A stretch of 64,000 nucleotides of DNA from Paenibacillaceae bacterium. GTDB lineage: Bacteria > Bacillota > Bacilli > Paenibacillales > Paenibacillaceae. This document shows, in pieces, positions 7,443 through 16,342 of the stretch. A program made the translations under genes and the position numbers. The DNA lies in the NCBI GenBank assembly GCA_900766135.1, contig CAAFUF010000009.1:1-64000 (forward strand), in the 5' to 3' direction. The notes below the pieces were generated by a model. It had not been told where the DNA came from and searched no databases. It was given only the letters and a program-made list of their open reading frames with translations. Each line of letters opens with the position of its first letter. Positions within the stretch are counted from its first letter, which is position 1.

Positions 7443-7805
7443 TTGTCGATCTATGAGCGTATTGAACTGCTGATCAAAAACGCCGGAATGACCAAAAAGG
7501 CGTTTTGCCTTGAACTAGGAATCAGCACGGGGAATCTAGGGGATTGGAAGCGCGGCAAATCCACGCCGAGCACGAATAAATTGATCGAAATCGCCGCTTT
7601 TTTCGATGTCAGCCTGGACTGGTTAATGACCGGAAGAGAGAAGAAGGCCGGATTTGTGCAGGATCAACGTACGGAATATGCCACCATCGAAAAAGACTGG
7701 AACACGTTTGCGGGCTCGCTTACGGAATCCGAGCGGGCTTTCGTTCGGGAGTACATTGAATTTATCCGCTATCGGAGGCTGAAGGCCGGACGGAAGGACA
7801 AATAA
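7443..7805 (+). CDS. XRE-family helix-turn-helix regulator
   Basis: A 120-aa DNA-binding protein. An XRE/cro-type HTH covers about residues 3-62 (AGMTKKAFCLELGISTGNLG, then DWKRGKSTPSTNKLIEIAAFFDVSLDWLM). A helical C-terminus (LTESERAFVREYIEFIRYRR) is probably the dimerisation part. The start is TTG at 7443 with GGAGAG upstream. It is monocistronic, with a tRNA gene 70 bases downstream. A cluster of ACGCAT-type sites upstream suggests autoregulation. Target genes are unknown. Confidence 0.8.
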   Translation: MSIYERIELLIKNAGMTKKAFCLELGISTGNLGDWKRGKSTPSTNKLIEIAAFFDVSLDWLMTGREKKAGFVQDQRTEYATIEKDWNTFAGSLTESERAFVREYIEFIRYRRLKAGRKDK

Positions 7806-7811
7806 TTCCAC

Positions 7812-7840
7812 TTTACTTTTCATGGCCGCGAAGATATAAT
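7812..7840 (+). promoter_or_regulatory. Promoter of tRNA-Leu copy 2
   Basis: TTTACT (7812-7817), 17 bases and TATAAT (7835-7840) lie 35 bases before the tRNA. Confidence 0.65.
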
Positions 7841-7874
7841 AATCCATGTTCGTCTGAACGCTGTCTTTACAAAC

Positions 7875-7957
7875 GCGGTCGTGGTGGAATGGCAGACACG
7901 CTATCTTGAGGGGGTAGTGGGCGTACGCCCGTGGAGGTTCGAGTCCTCTCGACCGCA
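7875..7957 (+). tRNA. tRNA-Leu (anticodon GAG), copy 2
   Basis: Identical to the copy at 4353-4435 except for one compensated acceptor pair: GCGGTCG/CGACCGC instead of GCGGTAG/CTACCGC. Anticodon GAG at 7908-7910; no encoded CCA. Confidence 0.95.
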
Positions 7958-7974
7958 TCCTGATAGTAATGAAG

Positions 7975-8014
7975 AGCTCCTGAATGGTCCTTATGGATGG
8001 TTCAGGGGCTTTTT
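7975..8014 (+). terminator. Terminator after tRNA-Leu copy 2
   Basis: AGCTCCTGAA (7975-7984) pairs with TTCAGGGGCT (8001-8010, one G-U) and is followed by TTTTG. Confidence 0.75.
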
Positions 8015-8072
8015 GTATGTTTGAGGAAAACAAAAGGAACCCTACCTAGTTTAAAATACTCCACTGCAAGAG

Positions 8073-8129
8073 TTTAATTTTGTCCAGTGAAGCGGATGGA
8101 TTTTTCTAATACTATGAAAGCGTAAACAA
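8073..8129 (+). promoter_or_regulatory. 57-bp promoter element A (GH42 gene), cre-like
   Basis: The left block 8073-8094 (TTTAATTTTGTCCAGTGAAGCG), a 19-base spacer containing TACTAT (possible -10 at 8110-8115) and the right block ATGAAAGCGTAAACAA (8114-8129) recur with identical spacing before the transporter operon. ATGAAAGCGTAAACA fits the Bacillus cre consensus WTGNAANCGNWNNCW. There is no good -35, so an activator, probably the YesN-type regulator encoded nearby, is inferred. Confidence 0.65.
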
Positions 8130-8197
8130 TTGCATTAGAATTATTTTTACGCCTGTTGGATTTGCCTAGTATTATTATGAAAACCAGGGAGGTCTTT

Positions 8198-10204
8198 ATG
8201 GACAAATTATTATACGGTGTCGCTTATTATGACGAATACATGCCTTACGATCGCCTGAACGAAGATATCCGCATGATGAAAGAGGCGGGGATTAACGTGG
8301 TGCGGATCGCCGAATCCACCTGGAGCACGCATGAGCCGCAAAACGGAGTATTCGATTTCACTTCGGTAGATCGCGTTCTTGATGCGATGCATCGCGCCGG
8401 AATTCATGTCATTGTCGGAACGCCCACTTACGCCGTACCGACCTGGATGGTCAAGGAGCATCCGGACGTGTTGGCAACGACGGCAAACGGACCCGGCAAA
8501 TATGGGGCCCGCCAAATCATGGACATCACGAACCCGACCTATTTGTTTTATGCGGAGCGCATCATCCGCAAACTGATCTCCCGGGTTAGCGAACATCCGG
8601 CGGTGATCGGGTATCAAACGGATAATGAAACGAAGCATTATCATACCGCGGGCCCCAATGTCCAGTTGCTGTTTGTTAAATACATTCGGGACAAATTCAA
8701 AACGCTAGAGGAATTGAACAAGGCGTTCGGGCTTGACTATTGGAGCAACCGGATCAACAGTTGGGAGGACTTCCCGTCCGTCATCGGGACGATCAATGGC
8801 AGCCTGGGCGCGGAGTTTGCCAAATTCCAGCGGAAACAGGTCAACGATTTCCTGAGCTGGCAAGTATCCATCGTTAACGAGTACAAGCGGGCGGACCAGT
8901 TTGTCACGCAAAATTTCGATTTTGAGTGGCGGGGGTATTCCTACGGCATTCAGCCGGATGTGGACCATTTCGAGGCTTCCCGTCCTTTCGATATCACGGG
9001 GGTGGATATTTACCATCCGTCGCAGGACGATTTGACGGGCATTGAAATTTCCTTCGGCGGCGATGTGGCGCGATCCACCAAAGGGACGAATTATTTGGTG
9101 CTCGAGACGGAAGCGCAGGCCTTTCCCCATTGGACTCCGTACCCGGGGCAGTTAAGATTGCAGGCGTTCAGTCATCTGGCTTCGGGAGCCAATATGGTGG
9201 CCTATTGGCACTGGCATTCGATCCACAATTCCTTCGAAACCTATTGGAAAGGCTTGCTCAGCCATGACTTCGAACCCAACCCGGTTTATGAAGAAGCTCG
9301 AACGATCGGCCGGGATTTTGCGCGTTTGACCCCGCATTTGGTAAACCTGAAAAAGGAGAATAAAGTCGCCATTCTGGTCAGTAACGACTCGTTAACGGCG
9401 ATGGAGTGGTTCAAATTTAATTTTTCCAGCACGAAAAAATACAATGATGTCGTTCGGATGATGTATGATGAGCTGTACCGGATGAACATCGGCTGTGATT
9501 TCGTGTCTCCTGCAACCCCGCATTTTGAAAGGTATGATCTGCTTATCGTTCCTGCGCTTTATACGGCTTCCGATGATCTTTTGGAGCGGTTAAACCGGTT
9601 TGTATATGAAGGTGGGCATATCGTTTATACTTTTAAGAGCGGCTTTACGGATCAAAACGTCAAGGTCCGTTCCGAACGGCAACCGGGAATCATCGGCGAA
9701 GCCTGCGGCATTTCGTACAACATGTTCGTCGAGCCGAAACGGGTGACGTTAAAAGACGATCCGTTCCAGGTCGGTGAAGACCAAAACCAGGTGCACACGT
9801 GGATGGAGTTGCTTACCCCATCGACGGCGGAGGTGCTCGCCTATTATGATCATCCGCATTGGGGGAAGTATGCCGCGGTCACGCAAAACGGGTACGGCGA
9901 AGGGCGGGCCGTGTATATCGGCTGTATGACGAGCGAGGCGGTTATGGGCAAAATCCTGGAGCATGCCGCGAAGGAGGCGGGGTTATGGGGACAGGATCAA
10001 GAGATCCGCTTCCCGCTGATCACGAAACATGGAGTTAATGAGATCGGCAAAACGGTCCGATATTACTTTAACTATTCTGAAATGCCGGCTTCGTTAGACT
10101 ATCGTCATCGTGAGGGGATCGAGCTGCTATCGGGCCAACCGGTAAGCTCCGGACAAACCCTCAAGCTTGAGCCATGGGGCTTTACTATTATCGAAGAACA
10201 ATAA
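8198..10204 (+). CDS. Beta-galactosidase, glycoside hydrolase family 42
   Basis: A 668-aa cytoplasmic hydrolase (no signal peptide) that releases terminal beta-linked galactose or related sugars. The N-terminal TIM barrel begins LYGVAYYDEYMPYDRLNEDI. The acid/base is Glu144 in YQTDNE, and the nucleophile is probably Glu303 in LVLETEA. A trimerisation-type domain (about 390-590, LLIVPALYTASDDLLERLNR) and a small C-terminal beta domain follow, which is the full GH42 layout. ATG at 8198 with GGGAGGT; an in-frame ATG at 8156-8176 lacks a site. It leads the YesMN/ABC/GH30 locus and shares the transporter's promoter element. Confidence 0.88.
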   Translation: MDKLLYGVAYYDEYMPYDRLNEDIRMMKEAGINVVRIAESTWSTHEPQNGVFDFTSVDRVLDAMHRAGIHVIVGTPTYAVPTWMVKEHPDVLATTANGPGKYGARQIMDITNPTYLFYAERIIRKLISRVSEHPAVIGYQTDNETKHYHTAGPNVQLLFVKYIRDKFKTLEELNKAFGLDYWSNRINSWEDFPSVIGTINGSLGAEFAKFQRKQVNDFLSWQVSIVNEYKRADQFVTQNFDFEWRGYSYGIQPDVDHFEASRPFDITGVDIYHPSQDDLTGIEISFGGDVARSTKGTNYLVLETEAQAFPHWTPYPGQLRLQAFSHLASGANMVAYWHWHSIHNSFETYWKGLLSHDFEPNPVYEEARTIGRDFARLTPHLVNLKKENKVAILVSNDSLTAMEWFKFNFSSTKKYNDVVRMMYDELYRMNIGCDFVSPATPHFERYDLLIVPALYTASDDLLERLNRFVYEGGHIVYTFKSGFTDQNVKVRSERQPGIIGEACGISYNMFVEPKRVTLKDDPFQVGEDQNQVHTWMELLTPSTAEVLAYYDHPHWGKYAAVTQNGYGEGRAVYIGCMTSEAVMGKILEHAAKEAGLWGQDQEIRFPLITKHGVNEIGKTVRYYFNYSEMPASLDYRHREGIELLSGQPVSSGQTLKLEPWGFTIIEEQ

Positions 10205-10230
10205 GCCATAGACGTTTTGTATTGAAATAG

Positions 10231-10258
10231 ACGCCTCCCGCATCCGCGAGGCGTTTTC
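10231..10258 (+). terminator. Terminator after the GH42 gene
   Basis: ACGCCTC (10231-10237) pairs with GAGGCGT (10248-10254), followed by TTTTC. It separates the hydrolase transcript from the two-component genes. Confidence 0.65.
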
Positions 10259-10298
10259 TACTATATATGCGATATGCGGCAACACAGGAGGGAAGCGA

Positions 10299-12065
10299 AT
10301 GTTTGACAGGCTGCGGCGGAGGGTCATCGACCCGTTCAGAACGAGTATCCGCAACAAATTGATTTTGACGATGATTTTGATCGCGATCGTGCCCGTCGTC
10401 GTCGTTACCGTGCTGGCAGCGGAGAACAACAGCGCTTCGATGGAGAAGCAAGTGATCGGCACCAATCTCTCCAATATGAAATGGACGGGGATTTATTTGG
10501 GAGATCAGTTCGCCAGACTAAACAACCTGGTCTATTCGCTCCAGATCAGTCCGGGGTTGGCCAATTATCTGAATCGGCCCGAAGCGGAAACCCCGGCCAG
10601 CCAATTTGCTGCTCAGCAGAATGTTTTTAATTCGCTGAATAGCGTGTATTACAGCGGAGGAAATCACCTGGTCGGCGTCGTTATGTACCTGCATGAAACC
10701 GGGACGCTGTTTACGATCAATTCGATGCAAAACGAAGTGGAAGAGATCAGCGGCATACCGCGCGTTTACCGGGACTTGCTGCGGGAGAACAAAGATTTTA
10801 TCGTGGAGACGGATTCGTCGGACCCCGGCAAATTTCGATTGATTCGCAGCATCAACCGCTTCGAAAACCAGGAAAAGCTGGGCTACATCTCCCTGGAGGT
10901 GCTCTGGTCCTATTTCGATCAAACGATCCGTTTACTTGGCGAAGGAAAGGAACAATCCGTGTTCGTTACGGATATGAGCGGCCGCATTCTGTATGGCAAC
11001 GGCGAAATCTCTCCGGATGTGGCGGCGGAGCTGCAAGCTTCCAAGGCTGCCGGGCCGGGCCAATTCAGAACGGACCGGGAATTCGTTTTTTACAATACGG
11101 TGAATCCCGTTGACCTTAGATTGGTGAAGATAATCCCGGTCGCCACCATCAACGAAAGCGCCCGGGCGACGATGAACTATGGTTTGATCGTCGGGATGGT
11201 CTCCACGATCTTATCCGCTTTAGTTGCTTTTTATTTTGCCTTGAAAACGACCCAACCCATTATCGGCTTGGCCCGGGCGATGCGGAAACTTGATCTGACC
11301 AAGGAGCAGATGATTCCCAGAAGCAGGCGCAAAGATGAAATCGGGCTCCTGGAAGCCAATTTCGCCACCATGGCGCAGCGGATCAGAAACCACATTAATA
11401 CCGAGTACCGGATTCGCCTGGAAAAGAAAACGGCGGAACTTAAAGCGCTGCAATCGCAAATCAACCCGCATTTTTTGCAAAATACGCTGCAATTGATCGG
11501 GGGAATGATCTTCTCGCAAAAACCGGCGGAGAGCTACGGCATCATTCGTTCGCTTAGCGAAATGTTCCGTTATATTGTGCGGGATCCGGATACGCTCGCG
11601 ACGCTTCGGGCGGAGCTTGAACATCTGAATCATTATATGAATATCCAGCAGCAGCGCTTCGGCAAACGGCTCCATTACGAGCTCAACATCGACGAAGATG
11701 TGCTGGACTGCCGAATCCCGAAACTGACGCTGCAGCCGATCGTCGAAAATGCGTTTGCTCACGGGCTGGATCATAAGACCGGAGAGTGGCGGCTGGAGGT
11801 AACGATCCGTCCCGATTCCGGGGGCGTATTGGTTCTAATCCGGGACAATGGGGCGGGCATGGAAACGGCGCAGCTTCATCGCCTGCGGTTGCAGCTAAAC
11901 CGGGATCTGGAGCAAGTATGGGCCAAGGGGACAAGCATCGGGCTGATCAATGTAGCCTCCCGGATCCAGATGTATTTCGGGGCAGATTACAAAGTGAGCT
12001 TAGACAGTGAAGCGGGCAAAGGAACCAGCGTAGCGCTGCATCTTCCCGATCAAAAGGAGGGTTAA
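10299..12065 (+). CDS. YesM-type sensor histidine kinase
   Basis: A 588-aa membrane kinase. TM1 is at about residues 20-40. An extracytoplasmic Cache-like sensing region spans about 41-290, TM2 about 294-315 and HAMP about 316-368. The His_kinase phosphoacceptor is His391 in QINPHFLQNTL. The HATPase_c N box holds Asn484 (LQPIVENAF), with G boxes near 516-520 and 544-549. YesM kinases sense extracellular carbohydrates, often through a binding protein. Cytoplasmic partner: the next gene, 3 bases downstream. AGGAGG precedes the ATG. The ligand is probably linked to the adjacent transporter. Confidence 0.9.
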   Translation: MFDRLRRRVIDPFRTSIRNKLILTMILIAIVPVVVVTVLAAENNSASMEKQVIGTNLSNMKWTGIYLGDQFARLNNLVYSLQISPGLANYLNRPEAETPASQFAAQQNVFNSLNSVYYSGGNHLVGVVMYLHETGTLFTINSMQNEVEEISGIPRVYRDLLRENKDFIVETDSSDPGKFRLIRSINRFENQEKLGYISLEVLWSYFDQTIRLLGEGKEQSVFVTDMSGRILYGNGEISPDVAAELQASKAAGPGQFRTDREFVFYNTVNPVDLRLVKIIPVATINESARATMNYGLIVGMVSTILSALVAFYFALKTTQPIIGLARAMRKLDLTKEQMIPRSRRKDEIGLLEANFATMAQRIRNHINTEYRIRLEKKTAELKALQSQINPHFLQNTLQLIGGMIFSQKPAESYGIIRSLSEMFRYIVRDPDTLATLRAELEHLNHYMNIQQQRFGKRLHYELNIDEDVLDCRIPKLTLQPIVENAFAHGLDHKTGEWRLEVTIRPDSGGVLVLIRDNGAGMETAQLHRLRLQLNRDLEQVWAKGTSIGLINVASRIQMYFGADYKVSLDSEAGKGTSVALHLPDQKEG

Positions 12066-12068
12066 CGC

Positions 12069-13148
12069 ATGTTCAAAGTGTTGATAGTGGATGACGAAGA
12101 GTGGAACCGGGACATTATCAAAAATTTGGGCCGATGGGACGAACACCGTATGGAGGTCGTGGGGGAGGCGGAGGACGGTTTGGAAGCGATGCGGATGATC
12201 GAACGGCTTAACCCTGAGATCATCATTACCGACATGCGCATGCCGGGTTCCGACGGAATCGAACTGATGCGGGAAATGAGCGACCGTTTTCCCGACAAGC
12301 AGATCATCGTGGTAAGCGGATACGACGATTTTCACTACGCCAGGCAGGCGATTCGTTACAAGGCGGTCGACTATTTGCTGAAGCCGATCGACCCGCAGGA
12401 GCTGAACGCGGTGTTGGCCAGATGTTGCGTAGCTCTTCGGCAACGCACGAAGCGGCAGGAAATCGACCTGGAGTTGTCTTCGAGATGGGCCGCTTACGAA
12501 AAACGGTTGGGTTCTTACTTTAATGATCTGAACGGCGAGGGGCTTCGGAAAGTATGCCGTGAACTGCAATCCGATACGGAGCTGGAAGCCGACTTGAAGC
12601 CGGAGGCCGTCCGCTATCTGGTGAAAGATACTTTGCTGTACTTGAGAGAGCTCTGCGCGGTGAACGCGCTTGCCGGCGAGTCGGAACGCTCGGCTGAACT
12701 TACGGATATGCCAAACTCCTTCCAGGAAGGGGTCCGTTTGATATCCGAGTGTTATGTGAACGCGCTGGAAGAACTGATCAAGCAGCGGAAATATAAAAAT
12801 AAGCTGCATTTGGGGGAAGTCAAATCGTATCTTGATCATCATTACGCGGAACCGATCGGTCTGGAACAGCTCGCCAAGCTGTTTTTCGTCAGCAAAGAGT
12901 ATTTGAGCAAGGCGTTTAAGCAGGAATACGGCTTAACGGTTACGGACTATGTCGTGGAATCGAGAATGGAGAAGGCGATGGAATGGCTGAAATCGGACGA
13001 AGAAGTCGCCATCAAAAGGGTGGCCGAAATGATCGGATATGAGGACGTATCCTATTTTCACCGGGTGTTTAAAAAGCACTTCGGAATTTCGCCGGGAGAG
13101 GCGAGAAAAGGAGCACAAGGTTTAAAAATATCCAATCGAAAAGTCTAA
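12069..13148 (+). CDS. YesN-type response regulator (REC + AraC HTH)
   Basis: 359 aa. The receiver domain spans about 1-120, with the acidic pair Asp8-Asp9, phospho-acceptor Asp55 (IIITDMRMPG) and Lys at KPID. The middle linker is helical. A C-terminal AraC-type double HTH spans about 255-355 (IGLEQLAKLFFVSKEYLSKA and IKRVAEMIGYEDVSYFHRVF). It overlaps nothing but follows the kinase by 3 bases, after an AAGGAGG inside the kinase's end. It is the best candidate activator for the two 57-bp elements. The second of these begins inside its own last codons. Confidence 0.9.
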   Translation: MFKVLIVDDEEWNRDIIKNLGRWDEHRMEVVGEAEDGLEAMRMIERLNPEIIITDMRMPGSDGIELMREMSDRFPDKQIIVVSGYDDFHYARQAIRYKAVDYLLKPIDPQELNAVLARCCVALRQRTKRQEIDLELSSRWAAYEKRLGSYFNDLNGEGLRKVCRELQSDTELEADLKPEAVRYLVKDTLLYLRELCAVNALAGESERSAELTDMPNSFQEGVRLISECYVNALEELIKQRKYKNKLHLGEVKSYLDHHYAEPIGLEQLAKLFFVSKEYLSKAFKQEYGLTVTDYVVESRMEKAMEWLKSDEEVAIKRVAEMIGYEDVSYFHRVFKKHFGISPGEARKGAQGLKISNRKV

Positions 13149-13200
13149 TCCTGTCCAATGAAGCGCTTTCACAAATAAATTAGAATGAAAGCGTAAACAA
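13144..13200 (+). promoter_or_regulatory. 57-bp promoter element B (transporter operon), cre-like
   Basis: The same layout as element A: left block matches at 18 of 22 bases, a 19-base spacer, then the identical 16 bases ATGAAAGCGTAAACAA (13185-13200). TAGAAT at 13181-13186 is the likely -10. A second partial palindrome, GAAGCGCTTTC, lies at the start of the spacer. The element overlaps the 3' end of the regulator gene by 5 bases. Confidence 0.65.
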
Positions 13201-13227
13201 AAATCAATGTTCTGGGGGGCAACTCAT

Positions 13228-14523
13228 ATGAAAACTTGGAAGGGTTTAGCAGGAATCGCGTTAATCGCCTCTTTGCTTGCCGGCTGCGGAGCGGCTGGCG
13301 GAAATCAGGCGGGAAACAACGAATCGGCAGGGGGCGAAAGCTCCGGCGGGAAAACCGTCAATTTGAAAATGTTTATCGCTCAGCCTCGCCTGAAAGAACA
13401 CTACGATAAGTACATCGATGCCTTCGTGGCCAAAGAAAAAGCGGAGAAAAACATCGAGGTGTCGGTTCAATTGGAAATGCCGCCGGCGGATACCGCCCCG
13501 CAAATTTTAAAAACGAGACTGGCTTCCAACGACGCACCCGACATATTCGCGATTCATGCGGTCAACGAAATCCCTCCATTTTATAAAGCCGGGTATTTGG
13601 AGGATTTGTCCGATCAATCGTTCGTCGGCAAGCTGCTGGAGAGCGTGAAGCCTTCGGTCATGACCGAAGACGGAAAAATTGTTGCGGTTCCGCTCGAGAC
13701 ACTGTCCTGGGGATATTTGTACAATAAGCAGATTTTTGAGGAGCAGGGACTGACGCCCCCTACGACCCTGTCGGAAATGAAGAAGGTCGTCGAAAAGCTG
13801 AAACAAAATAACGTTACCCCGTTTATTTTGTCCGATAAAGAGGCCTGGATTCCGCAGTTATTCCTGCCGCTGTCCGTAGGTCAATTGGTCAATACGGAAA
13901 ATCAGGATTTCATTGAGCGGATGAACCAGGATCAAGGTTCCTTCACCGAAATGAAAGGGATGTTCGACATCATCGATTTGGTTTACGCGAACGGTACCAA
14001 AAACAGCCTCGAGGTAGGCGGCGACGACGGTGCGGCGATGTTTGCGCAGGGGAAGGCGGCGATGTGGGTACAGGGTCCCTGGTACGCGGAGACGATCTTG
14101 AAATCCAATCCGGACCTCCGTTTTGGCGTAGCGGCTTTGCCGATCAACGATAATCCCGACGCCACGATGATCAATTTGAGTACGTCCACCTCCCTGGCCG
14201 TATCCAAGACGAGTAAAAATAAGGAAGTGGCCCTTGATTTCGTGAACTACGTACTGGACGACAAGGATTCCAGCGCATTCTACCAGGCGCTGAAGTTTAA
14301 TCCGGTCGCTACGGTACACGACTACAGCAGCTATCCATGGGTGGACGATGCGATGGTTTATGTGAAAGAGGGCAAGTCCTATCAAGATCCACGCATTCCG
14401 CAAGCGGTAAAAGACGAATCCGGCAAAGCGCTGCAATCCTATATCGCCGGGCAAATTTCGCAGGACGATGTGATCAAGGCGCTCGATAAAGCGTGGAAAT
14501 CGTATAACAAGGTCAACAAGTAA
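13228..14523 (+). CDS. Carbohydrate ABC transporter substrate-binding lipoprotein
   Basis: A 431-aa extracellular binding protein of the family 1 (COG1653) type. The signal peptide ends in the lipobox LLAGC with lipidated Cys20, followed by a Gly/Asn/Ser-rich linker. The mature part has the usual ligand-binding elements (LASNDAPDIFAI, YLYNKQIFEEQGL, MWVQGPWYA). The ATG at 13228 has GGGGGG upstream at good spacing; the GTG/ATG codons before it are out of context. It leads the operon with two permeases. No ATPase is encoded, so a shared MsmX-like ATPase is expected. The substrate is probably a beta-linked oligosaccharide. Confidence 0.9.
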   Translation: MKTWKGLAGIALIASLLAGCGAAGGNQAGNNESAGGESSGGKTVNLKMFIAQPRLKEHYDKYIDAFVAKEKAEKNIEVSVQLEMPPADTAPQILKTRLASNDAPDIFAIHAVNEIPPFYKAGYLEDLSDQSFVGKLLESVKPSVMTEDGKIVAVPLETLSWGYLYNKQIFEEQGLTPPTTLSEMKKVVEKLKQNNVTPFILSDKEAWIPQLFLPLSVGQLVNTENQDFIERMNQDQGSFTEMKGMFDIIDLVYANGTKNSLEVGGDDGAAMFAQGKAAMWVQGPWYAETILKSNPDLRFGVAALPINDNPDATMINLSTSTSLAVSKTSKNKEVALDFVNYVLDDKDSSAFYQALKFNPVATVHDYSSYPWVDDAMVYVKEGKSYQDPRIPQAVKDESGKALQSYIAGQISQDDVIKALDKAWKSYNKVNK

Positions 14524-14536
14524 CGCGGCTGCCTTT

Positions 14537-14566
14537 GAGGAAGGAACGAGAAGTTCCTTCCTTCTC
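14537..14566 (+). other. Intercistronic hairpin between binding protein and permease genes
   Basis: GGAAGGAAC (14539-14547) pairs with GTTCCTTCC (14553-14561) around a 5-base loop, with no long T tract. Such hairpins commonly protect the upstream binding-protein mRNA or cause partial termination, giving more binding protein than permease. Confidence 0.55.
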
Positions 14567-14598
14567 AATTCATAGACAAACGGAGGGGGAGGAAGAAC

Positions 14599-15486
14599 AT
14601 GCCGTCATCCAGGCTCTTCAAGAAGTATATCTCTTTGCTGGCTTTTACGGCCCCGGCACTCATGATTTACACCATCTTTCTGCTCATACCGACATTCGGA
14701 GGAATGTATTACACGTTTACGGACTGGAACGGTTTGAACCAGAATTACAGCTTCATCGGATTTGCCAATCTCGTCGAAGCGCTTACGGAGGACCCGGACT
14801 TCATTAATGCGTTATTATTTACGCTGAAATATGTCGCATTCATGGTTGTATTGCAAAATGTAATCGCTTTGCTCCTTGCCGTGCTCATCGAGACGCGGAC
14901 CCGGAGCAAAGGATTTTTCCGCACGATATTTTTTATGCCGAATATGATCAGTCTAATTATCAGTTCCTTTATGTGGACCTTTGTTTTTTCGCAAGTGATT
15001 CCGCAGCTCGCCGAAAAAGCGGCGATTACCTTCCTTGACCAATCCTGGCTGGGCAATCCGAAATTTTCTTTTTACTCCATCCTGATCGTGTCGTTGTGGA
15101 ATGGGGTCGGGTATATGATGATTATTTATTTGGCGGCCCTGCAAGGCGTGCCTCAGAGTTTGAAGGAAGCGGCGATTATCGATGGAGCCAATTCGTTCCA
15201 AACGTTAAGAAGCGTGATCCTGCCGATGATTACGCATGCCGTGACCATTTGCTTCTTCCTGACGCTGAACGGCGCATTCAAAGTGTTTGACGTTGTTTAC
15301 GGACTTACCGGCGGCGGGCCGGGACGAAGCACGCAGGTGATTACGATGAACATCTATGAAGAGGCATTCTCCAATAACTTCCGCTACGGATACGCCAGCG
15401 CGAAATCGCTCATTCTCTTTGCCATCGTATTCATTGTTACCCTGATCCAGATGAACGTCATGAAGAAAAAAGAGGTGGAAGCATGA
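14599..15486 (+). CDS. Sugar ABC transporter permease (MalF/UgpA type)
   Basis: A 295-aa integral membrane protein with six predicted segments. It carries the binding-protein-dependent transport signature EAAIIDGANSFQTLRSVILP (about residues 190-209), the loop that contacts the ATPase. TPALMIYTIFLLIPT near the N-terminus is typical of the first sugar permease. AGGGGGAGG precedes the ATG. It overlaps the next permease by 4 bases (ATGA), indicating tight coupling. Confidence 0.9.
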   Translation: MPSSRLFKKYISLLAFTAPALMIYTIFLLIPTFGGMYYTFTDWNGLNQNYSFIGFANLVEALTEDPDFINALLFTLKYVAFMVVLQNVIALLLAVLIETRTRSKGFFRTIFFMPNMISLIISSFMWTFVFSQVIPQLAEKAAITFLDQSWLGNPKFSFYSILIVSLWNGVGYMMIIYLAALQGVPQSLKEAAIIDGANSFQTLRSVILPMITHAVTICFFLTLNGAFKVFDVVYGLTGGGPGRSTQVITMNIYEEAFSNNFRYGYASAKSLILFAIVFIVTLIQMNVMKKKEVEA

Positions 15487-16310
15487 GAATGAAGAGAATC
15501 CATTCGTTGTTGATCGGGTTGATTTTGTCCGTGGGCGCCCTGTTCACATGCTTCCCCATTTATATGGCGGTCGTCAACTCGTTTAAGACGCAAGGGGAAA
15601 TGTTCGAATCGTTCGTCGCCCTGCCGACGAAACTGCACTTTGAAAACTACTCGCAAGCGTTTGAGAAAATCAATCTCCTGAACAGTTCTCTGAACTCGGT
15701 GATTGTTTCCGTGGTCGGGATCGGGGGAATCGTCTTCTGTTCCGCTTTGGCGGGCTATAAGCTGTCCCGAACCCGGGGCAAATTAAGCAATTTTATTTTT
15801 CTGCTGTTTGTCGCTTCGATGCTCGTGCCCTTCCATTCGATCATGATTCCGCTCACCCGGATGGCCAAAACCATGCAGGTGCAGGGCAGCACTTACGGAC
15901 TGGCGCTGATCTATATCGGACTTGGCGTCAATATGGCCATTTTCCTGTATCACGGTTTCGTCAAGTCGATCCCGCGGGAGCTGGAAGAGTCCGGACAAAT
16001 CGACGGATGCAACGAATTCCAGACCTTTTTCCGCATCATTTTGCCGCTGCTTTTGCCCATCACCGTAACGATCGCGATTCTCGACTTTCTGTGGATTTGG
16101 AACGACTTCCTGCTGCCGCTGATGATGTTGACGGACGTAGACAACTATACGTTAATTCTGTCCACCAACATGTTGTTCGGGGAGTATAACAAGGAGTGGT
16201 CGCTGATTCTGGCTTCGCTGGTGCTCACGGCGATTCCGGTCGTGATGATTTACGCGTTTTTCCAAAAGTTCATTATGAAGGGAATTGCCGAAGGGGCCGT
16301 GAAAGGTTGA
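15483..16310 (+). CDS. Sugar ABC transporter permease (MalG/UgpE type)
   Basis: 275 aa with six membrane segments. The EAA loop is ELEESGQIDGCNEFQTFFRI (about 162-181), and the C-terminus QKFIMKGIAEGAVKG is the hallmark of MalG-type permeases. It is the second half of the membrane channel with the preceding gene. AGGTGGAAGC lies before ATG 15483; a second ATG two codons later is an alternative. The GH30 gene follows 33 bases downstream in the same operon. Confidence 0.9.
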   Translation: MRMKRIHSLLIGLILSVGALFTCFPIYMAVVNSFKTQGEMFESFVALPTKLHFENYSQAFEKINLLNSSLNSVIVSVVGIGGIVFCSALAGYKLSRTRGKLSNFIFLLFVASMLVPFHSIMIPLTRMAKTMQVQGSTYGLALIYIGLGVNMAIFLYHGFVKSIPRELEESGQIDGCNEFQTFFRIILPLLLPITVTIAILDFLWIWNDFLLPLMMLTDVDNYTLILSTNMLFGEYNKEWSLILASLVLTAIPVVMIYAFFQKFIMKGIAEGAVKG

Positions 16311-16342
16311 GCGGTCGCTTAAATCAAGTAAGGAGGGAGTTC

